NCBI GenBank assembly: GCA_902805475.1
Contig: CADCSX010000025.1
Location: forward strand, 372,001 to 436,000
Source: Entonaema liquescens
Lineage: Eukaryota > Ascomycota > Sordariomycetes > Xylariales > Xylariaceae
Direction of reading: 5' to 3'
DNA: 64,000 bases
Position 1 is the first letter of the stretch. Each line of letters begins with the position of its first letter. Position numbers and translations under genes: made by a program. Under the pieces are notes generated by a model. That model ran no database searches, had not been told where the DNA came from, and worked only from the letters and a program-made list of their open reading frames with translations. Below, piece after piece: positions 46,701 to 57,400 of the stretch.

Positions 46701-48906
46701 TATTTTGGTTATTTAATATAAGTTTTTTTATTTAAAAAATTATATAAAAATTTTTTTTTTAAATTTTTATAAACGTAATATTTTATTATATACGTAATTT
46801 TCATAAATAATTCCTTATTTATAAAATATTTTTTTTTTAAAAATAAGTTTTTTTAAAAATATATAATTTAAAATTATTTTTATTAAAATGGTAAATATTA
46901 CATTATAATTATTTTTAATTTTAAATTTTATATAAATTATTATTTTTTACGTTATCCGTGAATTTAATTTTTTTATTTTAATTATATTAAATAATTTTTA
47001 TATTTTATACATTATTAATATTTTTATAAATAATTTTAAAACGTAATATAATATATAATTATAATTAAAAAATATTATAATATTTCAACCATTTTATAAT
47101 TTAACATTAAAAACATTATAATCACTTTCATAACTTTTTTTAATAAATTTATTTTTATAAAATAATAATTTATTACCGCTATTTATTTCAATTTAATAAA
47201 CGCGGTTATTTTAATTATTATTATTTTAAATTAAATTATTAAATATTTCCGTTAACTTTTAATTTATATTTAAATCTTTAAAATTTTTTTTAAAATTACG
47301 TTTTTCGTTTTTTTTTTTTTATTAATAATAAATTAAATTTATTATTTAAATTTATTTTATTATTTTTTAAAAATTCTTTAAATATATTTATTAAATTTAA
47401 CTAATTTATTATCTTTAAAAATCGTTTTTTTAATAATAACTTTCTCGCCGTTTAAAGTTATTTTTCGTAAAAATTATAATTTTTTATTACAATTTTTAAC
47501 TTAATAACTTTTTTTATTATAATTAAAATATTTATTATTAATTACTTATATTATATAATTTTATTTTTTCGTTATATTAATATTATAATTATTATTTTTT
47601 AAATTTAAAATTGTTAATTTTTAAACAATGTTTAATATTATTTTTCGTATATTTTATTATTATATTTTTACTATTTCGGATTTTTTAAATATTATTTTTA
47701 AAATATTTATATTATAAAACGGGATTTTAATATTTTATAATTAAATAATTATTATTAAAATATTATAGATTTTATTTTTTATTATAATTTATATAATTAA
47801 TTTTATTTTAATAATTATTTTTTTTATTATATTATTTATATTTTAATTTTTTTACTTATTTTATATTAAAAATTAAATTTAAAATATATATATATAAAAA
47901 ATATTTATTAATATTTTATAAATTTAATAAATATTACGCGTTTATATATATAAGTAAAAATAAAATTTACATATTTGTTTTATAAAATTAAATAAGTTTT
48001 CGTTTTAATATAATAATAACGTTAAAAACGTTATTATTAAATTTTAAATAATGTAATATTTAATTAATATTTAAAATATTATTTTTAAAAACTTTATTTA
48101 ATTAAATTATTAATTTTTTACATAATTAATTATTTTTTAAAAGTTTTTTAATAATTTAAATGTAACTTTTATTAATTATAATTTATATAAAATTAAGGTT
48201 ATTTTAAAATAATATTGGATTTTATTTAATTTATTTAATATTATTTTATTTATTTATATTAATTTAAAATTAAATGGTAAAATTACTTTATTTTTATTTT
48301 TATATTTAAGTAATTTTTTTACTTTTACCGTAAATACCGTTTCCGGTTATATTAATTTTACTATTTTTTTTTATTTTATATAAATTTCGGTATTAACATA
48401 TAAATGATAAATATTAATAATCCCATTTGGTAAACATTTATCATTTATTAAATTAAATAGATATTTCATGAATAATGGTGGTTTAGATTTATTTAATATT
48501 ACTAGTATTTTAAATATATATAACATTAATATATTAATTAAATTTAATTAATTTATTTAAATAAATATTAAAATTTAATTTATAAAAATAAATAATATTT
48601 TTAATATTTACATTTATATTATTATTAAAATATTATTTAATTTATTTTTAAATTCTTTTATATTTACTTTATTTTTTTCAAATAATTTCGAAATAATTTC
48701 ATTTATTAAATCTAAATAATTATTAATATTTTTAATTATTTTTTAAAACATATTAATTAATATAAATGGATTATTATATTATTTTAATTATTTAATTTCA
48801 TTTCCAAACATTTTAATAATAATTAATAATAAAATTTACGTTATTTTTAATAAATTTTTAAATTTTTATTTATATAATTAACGTTTTATTTACGTAAATA
48901 ATTATT

Positions 48907-49117
48907 TATATTTTTTAATTAATTTATATAATAATTTAAAATATTAATTACTTATAAAATAATTAAAATTTAATAAATTATAATATATATAATAATTATT
49001 AATTATTAATTAAATTAAGATTATAAGATATTATAAAGATATTTTTATTTAAGCTTTAATTATGGGACGCTAAAATTTAGAAGTGGTTAATGTGCCATTA
49101 CCATAGGATCCATAACA
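48907..49117. repeat. Right LTR
   Basis: Direct repeat partner of the left LTR. Its outer right end retains GC (GGGACGC, GTGCCATTACC, GGATCC), where the left copy shows the corresponding T and A. Its inner end is AT-converted. Confidence 0.88.
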
Positions 49118-49533
49118 TCACCCCGCAGATACGTTGGCCAATGGGGATTCCGGAGGGGGAAGTTGGGAATGCGGAATGCGGAACGTGCATACTTGAGTGC
49201 GGGGCTTAGACGAAGTTTGTGTTGTATCGAAGGATTCCGTACCTATGGAAACACATGGTGCGTATGGTCATGTTATGTTATATGCGACATAACCTTTCCA
49301 ACCAACCCCCGATCCTCCGGACAATTCCAACCGCGATAAAGTTATACTACCCAGACAACGGAATAACTCCAGAGAGGTTTCATTATGTGAAATTACAGGC
49401 CCAATTAGTCAATCAGTTGAAGCTCAGCATTTATGTACTTGCATTTTTTATTTTATTATTATTATTCTTTGTGTTGTCTAACAGCACCAATAGTAGTAAC
49501 CTGGTGAGATTCTACGTCATGTACATAACGCAA
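49118..49533. other. Intergenic between LTR element and NRPS-like gene
   Basis: Normal base composition returns abruptly at the LTR edge. The plus-strand ORF 49219-49554 overlaps the end of the NRPS-like gene and has no family features, so it is left out. Confidence 0.5.
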
Positions 49534-52500
49534 TTACAAATCCTTATGCCATAGACGAACCCACTTCTCCATGTCCTGGCGGCTGATGCTGACACCTTGT
49601 TTTAATGCCGGACTTGCGGAGATGGCGTTTGCCATTCCAAATTGAGGAAATACCTTTCCCGCAAGCTGTTCCTCATAGAAGTCGATTAGTTTCAATGCCG
49701 GGCTAACATCGTCCGGACCCTGTCCGGCTTGGCGGTCCTCAAGGTCATTAGCAGATTCGCGAAGCCTTTTTAGCCATTCCTCGCGGGATACAACGGCAAG
49801 GGGGGCTTCGCCGACGCTCTTCCGTTGATCTGATCCTAGCTTATAGTCCTTAGATACTTCCAATATAGCAGGAAGCAGGTTCGCCCAAGTGGTGCGTTTT
49901 GGATTCATAAGATGGTAGACCTGAGGACGACTTGTCTGGTCGCGACTTGGTGTAGCCCCCTTAAGTAGAATCTCGACTATGACGTCTGCAAGCACGTCGA
50001 CCGGGATCCAATCTACATCTTCCACTTCCGGATCGTACGCACCTAAAGAGTCGGGGATAGCACCTAGTCGCATAGAACCCACGATGAGGCGCGGAATCCA
50101 CTCTTTGGGATTCCATCGTCCCGGAGTGCGTGTCGCACCGCATACTTGACCAATTCGCGCCACCGTGGCAGGGATATGTAGCTTTTCAGCAGCATATTTC
50201 ACTATGCGCTCAGCTATATACTTACCCTCAGCGTAGCCAGCCGCAGCCGGGACTGACAAGTCATCGAAGACTTCCTCAGGGACCGGTTTTCCGGAGCCGA
50301 GAGCCAGATCCATAACAGCGCTAACGGAGGACAGGAACAATATTGCCGGACGATGAGCGCTCTGAAGAGAAAACTTGCACAAGTTTTCAACGCCGGCTAT
50401 ATGCTTTGCGAACGCTGGTAAGGGGAGATTAAAGTCGACGGACCAAGCATTGTGGACAATGAGCGTAGTTGATAAAGATAAGGCCTTGAACAACTCAGGC
50501 TCAAGATTGAAAGTGTCGTGAGATAAGTCCGCTTCGATGAAGTGGACGGTCTTCGGAAACGTCGTGGGCAGCTGAGGATCAACTTCTGCGTTGTTGATGC
50601 GCTGCCTCTCAGCGGAGTCGGATCCACGGTTTAGACAGTAAATAGTACCGATATGCTCGTTCTCCATAAGCGCCCGTAGAATATAAGCTCCTATAGAACC
50701 GGTTGTTCCCGTTATAATGCAGACGTGGGGAGTAATTCCACCAAGCCCCTCACTTGTGGTTTGGGATTGAGCTTCCGCTAGTTGGTCGATGCGACGCGTA
50801 AAGAGCCCTAGAGTTTCTTCAAGGCTTTCCGCACGTTTTCCATTCTCAACCGAGTGATGGATATGCCCTTTAGCTGCGTTCTGAATTGCTTTGGCTAGTC
50901 TAATAGGCGTAGGGTTGGAATAAATGGTGATAGGTTTTAGATTCTCGGCGTTGGTTTTCGACCTAAGGTTTCGGCACAAGCGCAGTATCTGAAGGGAGTC
51001 AACTCCACGAGCCAGTAGATCATCATTTATTCCTATTCCGTGAAGTGTTGTGGATTCCTCGCAGGCTGTTCGCACCGCATTGAGTACAGCTTCTAAATCG
51101 TCTAAGTCGATTTGAGCTTCCACGTCGGTAGAACCAAAGCTAGAAGATTCTACTTCTTTATATAACTTGTTGATTTCGTCAGCATATAGATCAAGAGTAA
51201 CTTTTCTCATTATAGTGCCTTTAGGCGTTCGTAAAAATGGCTTCTCAGGTTTCGAAAATAGAATGTGAGATGTTGCTATCCTAGCATGTGTCGGGGCTTC
51301 CTTGTTGGCTTGTTCTATGGTCGGCCATAGCTTCTTAACCCACTCTTCCGTATCCTCGGGTGAGAGCGTGCTTTTGTTCTTGAGCTCTATAAGGACTCCA
51401 GCCTCAAATCGTTGGTTCCCGAATACCACCGCCCCTTCGATATCCAGGTGCTTGCTCAGATGGCTCTCAAACGAAACGGGGTTTGTCTTTTCGCCGTTAA
51501 GGAAAACAATAATATCATCTGCCCGTGATGCATGTGCCCACATGTCAGGTATTGTAGGGTGCTGCTTGAATAAATCACCGGTGTTGAATCTGTCCAGGTC
51601 CGGGTACCTGTCAAAGACAGGCTGGTACGGTAGGGCCGATACTGACTTCTCCAGGACGAGTTCGAAACTATCCTCAGTTCGGGGCTCGAGTACGGCGTTA
51701 ATCTTAGGATGAAATCCCATATACTCCCAATCCCTCGCAGTGTCAAGGCCTTCTGGGTATATAATTGGAAGTCCCGCAGTTTCACCCGATCCCAAGAAAG
51801 TCACCAGCCGGACCCTCTTTGCGATGATGTCTCCTAGCGCCTTTGGGAGGGCTCCTCCAGCAAACACAATCATCTTGAGCCGAGAAGCAACTTGATCCAA
51901 TAGCGCCTCATCTTTAGCAAGCGCTTCCAGGGTAAACGGTGCAGACATAGCCCAGTCGGCTTCTACATTGCGTGAAATAGCTAGAAGACTCTCGATAGAA
52001 GGGGGGCCTAACCATGATGGTAGGACCACAACGCAACGGTTATAAACGGCGTTGATGATGCCCAGCTGGACACCGCCAGGGTGAAAAAGAGGAAGTAATA
52101 GGATGTGCGTATTATAGCCCAGATGAGACTGCAATAGTTTATAACCATTTGGAGGCGTGAGCGTAAAGGTCCTAGCTACCCGTAGAATAAATTCGTGGGT
52201 GTATATGCAAGGCTTAGGAATTCCAGTCGTACCAGAAGTGTGACAGACGAACGATCCGTCCCGTTTGGCTTCCTCTAGTACTGTTTGGTAGAGATATGGC
52301 TCATAATTATGACTCAGAAAATGCTCCATTTCTTCCATTTGCAACAGTCGCATCTCTCTGCTCTTCAATATTTCATCCACCGCGGGAGGTATTGCCCCCG
52401 ATACGATGATCTTGGTACATTCTAGATTTTCCAGCAGAGACAAGTGGGCCGCAACGGTGTTGCGAGGGCTTGTAAGAAATATCTACAACTATGTTAGCAT

Positions 52501-52828
52501 CAACCTAGTATACTACGAAGCTCGTGATAATTCCAACCTTATAGCCCGCCTTGATAGCGCCTACGAAGGCGAGAACATAACGAAAGTCATTAGGTCCAAT
52601 GTATGCAATGGTAGGCGTGAGCCCCGGATCCCCACGTCCAATTTCGTTCTCTAGCCATCGTGCAACTCCATTTATAGCATTGGCTAACTGGCGATACGTG
52701 ATATCTTTATACCCGGCATCGTAATTCGACGGATCGACTGGATATTTCGCATAGAGCGACTCCGGCTCCGTCGCGGCGATCTCATCTATGGCGTCGGGCA
52801 GAAGCTTAGGTTCCTCTTGTTGAGCCAT
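49534..52828 (-). CDS. NRPS-like A-T-R carboxylic acid reductase
   Basis: 1,079 residues, exons 52828-52538 and 52482-49534, with one 55-base intron (branch GCTAAC). Three domains in order: adenylation (A3 HTSGTTGIPKP near 178-188, A5 GSGETAGLP, A7-like FNTGDLF, then NGEKTNP), a thiolation domain with GVDSLQIL (phosphopantetheine Ser near 593), and a thioester reductase with TGTTGSIGAYIL (689-700), SSVSAV and the Tyr847xxxLys851 pair. No condensation domain. Such enzymes activate aryl or alkyl acids and release aldehydes. With the UbiA prenyltransferase nearby, a prenylated benzoate is an attractive substrate. Divergent from a rhodopsin-like gene with about 490 bases between. Intact despite lying 417 bases from the RIP-degenerated element. 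Confidence 0.94.
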
Positions 52829-53320
52829 CGTCGACTTCGCCGCTTGTTTGTTAAGATACAGGTGGGGGAAATATAACTAGACGGCGACCTAACCACCCAA
52901 GGTAGGTAAAGTATATGTCGGATTTAGAACGGATCTCAAGTAGCGAGGTTAACGCCGAGATGGAGTCGGCATCTATCCAATCCCTTCTCCTCCTTTACGA
53001 TCCTACCATATACCGAATGCGGGCACCATAATCATAACCCTGCACATAAATGCCAGGCACGTATGGTAGCCAAGCATGCAAGCCAAGAGGAATAAACTCC
53101 AGTTTACACTACGAATCAGGTTACGCGGTGAATCTGGTGACACCGCTATGGGTAGTTGAATCCTTCTTAGAGTCTGTAAATACCTACGTATTCTTCAAAA
53201 GCTATGCCAAGCTTCTCATGATATCTTCTTACTTCTCTGTTTCTGCTTCAGTACAAGGCCGATGCCTCTCCCAATGAGATGACATGACAACTATAATCTG
53301 CTTCTACTTTTCTCGTCACG
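52829..53320. other. Bidirectional promoter, NRPS-like / rhodopsin-like
   Basis: 492 bases between divergent start codons. A plus-strand ORF 53050-53277 has no recognisable family. Confidence 0.5.
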
Positions 53321-54483
53321 ATGTCGGATTCGGATAGTTTGGGTCCTCTTTTTGCACGCATAAACATTGCCTTCTTCATAGTAGCGGGTATCTCGTTTGC
53401 ATTAAGGGCTTATGTACGCACTATCGTGATAAAAGCGTTTGGGCCGGATGACTATTGGATGACGGCTGCAATGGTGGGTTCCCTCAAAAGCCGTCAAGTC
53501 GGTCGCTGGGAGAGATATTACTGAACAGAAATACAGGCAGTTTTTATAGCAAATACTACAATCGCTCTTCTAAGTGTGAAGTATGGTTCGGGACAACACA
53601 TATGGCAGTTGCATGACGATGAAATCAGAATGGCCCTGAAGGTTATCTCAAAGGCTATCCACGATACTAGTCAATTGAGGTACTAACAACGAAATAGCTC
53701 ACATATGCAAGCGAAATAACATATGGAACGACCATGATACTTACAAAGATGTCCATCGCTGCGTTCCTGTTACGTGTAACGCCAGACCGGGTCCATCGAA
53801 CAATTATTTACGTCGCTGCAGCCCTTACCTGCGTTGCAGGTTTAACGTTAGTCTTCATTGTCATGTTCCAATGCAAACCGATATCGTCGTTCTGGAATAG
53901 GAATCAGCCTAGATCATGTTTACCCGTGGACGCAATCATTACCAGCACGTACTGCTATAGCGCTTTCGCCATCCTGACCGATTTCACCTTCACGTTCCTG
54001 CCGATATACCTCATCTGGAAACTCCAAATGGACACGAAGACTAAGGTCATCCTCGGGCCAATCATGGGTCTGGCGTTCATGTGAGTGTGGTATACACGAC
54101 ATTACACTTTGGTAGCATCGCTAACGATACAAAGGGCAAGCCTTGCTGTTATTATTCGACTCCCTTACGTTAAAGACTTCAAGAAAGAAGACTTCCTGTG
54201 TAAGTTTATGTTGTCGAGATCCTCGATACCTTGCTGACCCACGCCAGATTCCACCACCAACTTTGCCATCTGGTCAGCAGTCGAGCAAGGTTTGGCGATC
54301 GCGGCGGGTAGCTTAGCTACGCTTCGTCCATTGCTCCGTAGGGTAACCGGCCATTTTATGAGTTTAAAGGCGTCCCTGTGGAATAGTGCAGCCGGTGCAA
54401 CGGACCGTAGTAACGACTCAGGCACGGCGCAACTCACCATGCGCGGACCTGGGGAGATTAACCTTCAAAATCGAAACCCATAA
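53321..54483 (+). CDS. Rhodopsin-like fungal integral membrane protein (PF20684)
   Basis: Second member of this family in the window, 313 residues. Exons: 53321-53473, 53537-53641, 53698-54080, 54135-54199 and 54248-54483; phases agree at every junction. Typical stretches: RAYVRTIVIKAFGPDDYWM, YGTTMILTKMSIAAFLLRVTP, MFQCKPISSFWN, ILTDFTFTFLPIYLIWKLQM, MASLAVIIRLPYVKDF and the end-of-core TTNFAIWSAVEQGLAIAAGS. It resembles Pth11-like membrane sensors of plant-associated fungi, but lacks a CFEM domain. No frame break. Its divergent pairing with the A-T-R reductase gene hints at shared control. Confidence 0.88.
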
Positions 54484-57400
54484 CAAATGTCGTACATCTT
54501 CCTCCTTCGGTCCGTTTCGCGATTCGTGATCGTGGTTTTCATGTCTATCAAAATAATGGTTGAAACGAACTAGGCGCTGGTCTTCCGTCATCGAGGACGT
54601 ATCAATGCCGACGCGCTTTCACGAGACCGGCAACCAAGCCCGAGTCATGGCGAGGATGATAGGAAGATATCGTCGATCGCATGATCACGCCCTAAGTGGT
54701 GTCAAGAGTAGACTGCAATCAAGCATCATAACCTCCCTACGTAATTGTAGTATTCAGAGGCGAAGTCAAGTAACGTTGGATTAGGGTAGGTGGACATCCC
54801 GTATTACTTATTGCATTGAATTATTAATAGTTAACTAAGTGAAAGAGAGTAGACTTGATTGTGGCCGTGCAGAATGATGCCGTACACACGGGCCTTCAAT
54901 GCGGAATGTCAGATCCTCCTCTTGCTGACAAGGTCCCTGGTCTTGGACAGTAAACGCCGAGCAAACCAACCTAGCAACATACCGCGTTAGCACGTAAGCG
55001 GACATTAAAAATATGACGGCAAACATCATTTGCAGACTCCCTATTCTACCCCATTCCGTCTGCCACAACAAATTCGACGTATCCCACACCAATCATCGTC
55101 CCACTCTGGTTTACCCCATCGGGTCTTCATCGGTGTGGCTCTGGTTGGAAGCATAGCTGGCGTCTATCCCCCCGTGCTATCCTTTCCAATGGGCGCGCTT
55201 AACGCGACTGTAGGGATACGTCAGGCGGTGAGGCTTAGACTTCAGGGTTTCCTCCCCTCCCCCGTAAGCTTCCGTCATGCTTAACCATGAGGGACGGTAC
55301 GAGCGAACATCGGCCCGGTCAGCTTTTGGATCCGGAGATGTAAGCATCGCGCAACGTGCTTTATGCCGGTGCCTCGGGGGCAGGGGCAATCTCCGGCGTC
55401 TATTATATTACCAGACGGCGGCTCGGACCCATCGTCGTGCATGCCCATAACAGCTGGGCATGCCATGGGCGGGCGGGCGAAATATCCACACCACATGCCC
55501 ATCCTATAAACGGAGACATGGATGATGAGCTTACTTCGCATTCGTCTAAAATAAAGATCTTACTCTAGAAGCTATGGAGCCATTCTCTACTGGGGTGTTA
55601 GCCGTCATGCCTTAGATGCTCGGGTATCTATCCCTGAGCTGTCCAAGTTGCACGCGAGCTGCCGTGGTATTAGTGGGACGGTATTCTGAACTGGATAGGA
55701 TCCTAGGTATCACTGTGAATACGAATTCACATATGGTAAATGTTTCTCTAAATAGTGTCCAGTTCGGGATATTATCTACCTCCTATAGGGCTAAAACAGC
55801 CTTAACAGAAAACTTTACTCGTTTTAGAAATGGGCTCCCTCTTTTGAACACCGAGAGGTAGCCCTATGTGTCCAAGTTACGAGCATACCATAGAGACCTT
55901 TGCTGTATTTGTAATTTGTAAGACGCTTCACTAGATTAAAATAGTGACAGTTACTGATAGCATTATACATGGACCCAAGATAGAAGTTGCAATGACAACA
56001 AATATACTACTACTCCACTCAATACGTTGTCACCATCGTTCCTATCGATGTCAGTACAACGGAGTACAAGCAAACTCGTCTTTAGCTACTTCCATAGTTA
56101 CAAGCCCAGTCTGATCAGTCATGTACCTATTGAAACATGAGTCTAATCTCACCGTGATTTCAACCCTAGTGCGGGTTTTAACATAAGATAAAACACCGAC
56201 GTTGTAGATTTGTGGGTTGACTATACCATAGTGCGGAATATGTACCCACGAATAGCCTATTCCATCAACCTGTTTGAGGTTACCCCTTTTGCATTCTAAC
56301 ACCAGTTTGCCAACTTCGTTGTCGTTTCTTCATATGATAGGGAAACAGGGTCAGGGCAGGTCTCCATAACCAAGGAGGAAGAACCGTTATTGGATACTAC
56401 GGCACCCGTAAGAGCCACCCAATTCTATCCGTTGAAGCCCTACGTGTCACATCCAGAACAAAGGGAGGGCTTTCAACTGCCGGTCAGGGGGAATACCTAG
56501 CGACAGGGACCCAAATCAATCTCCTAGAAGAACATTAGCTCTCAGGAGAGACGGTAATCAAGGCCTTGGCGATACTAGTTTACTCCTATTGTCGTAGGTT
56601 GTAACGGGAAGCGGAAAGAAAAATTAGATTGGGTGAGGCCATATTCCGTCTGATCGATGACAAAGGCCGAGGAGACTCCTGCGGCTGAGTATGTTGTAGG
56701 AACGCCTAATTCGACGAGGCGAGAACCTTATGACCTTGCCGTGCCCAGCTCTACCCCAGGTTTTAGGGGAAAGAAGGGTCCTTCCCGAATCATGTCCAGA
56801 TAAGTCGGGGTTTGTAGGTAAAGTATAAAGCGGTGAGATGTGATACAAAAAAATTCACCATCGTGACACTTTTGTCTGACCATCATGGTATCTTACCTCA
56901 GCTAGGTGCGCGGAAAGTGAGGTCTGGAGAGGTCGAACAACATAGTCTATCACAAAAGCCTGGTTTAAGAAAAAAAATTTACATGCGTTGATTGACACAG
57001 TATCATTGAAACGTGGAGTTTTGTGGTTTGGAATAGTAACATAATATTAGAAATTGGTGCTTTCAAGTAGGCTATTCGCGAAGTACCTCCGTTCGATTTC
57101 GGTGATTATCGTACCAAGGCATTACAACGCTCCAATGGAATATATTGTCACGTCGTATGTACGGTATGAACAGCCTCGACGCGTTGGAACTTAGCCAGGG
57201 CCCGGATGGAATAATATTGCGCATCTCCTGACCAGCTTGCCCTGCAAGGCGACAGTATTATTGGTTTCACGACCAACTCAGCTCTTCTGCATGAATGCGA
57301 TAATGGTAGGAAATTTAAGGATTGCCAGCTGTGATCGAGAAGGCAATATTCAGAAGCAACTAGCCGTGGCCAGATCGGCCACCGGGTGTCGCGAAACGCT

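Larger units (their letters stand above)
43524..49117. mobile_element. RIP-degenerated LTR retrotransposon (5.6 kb)
   Basis: Two direct repeats of 211 bases bound 5.17 kb of extremely AT-rich DNA; most 60-base rows have zero to six G or C. The repeat ends are TG...CA (TGTGCTTC to CATAACA), as LTRs have. By eye the copies differ at about 37 positions without indels, and all but one are C/T or G/A transitions, the signature of repeat-induced point mutation. No ORF survives inside, so gag/pol type (Copia or Gypsy) and orientation are unknown. I find no convincing target duplication (GACAT left, TCACC right). It separates the GMC oxidase from the NRPS-like gene. Confidence 0.88.

Noticed and set aside
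43735..48906. Mitochondrial DNA insertion as the source of the AT-rich block
   Set aside because: The block is bounded by 211-base TG...CA direct repeats differing by transitions only, which fits a RIPed LTR element; no mitochondrial gene fragment is seen.
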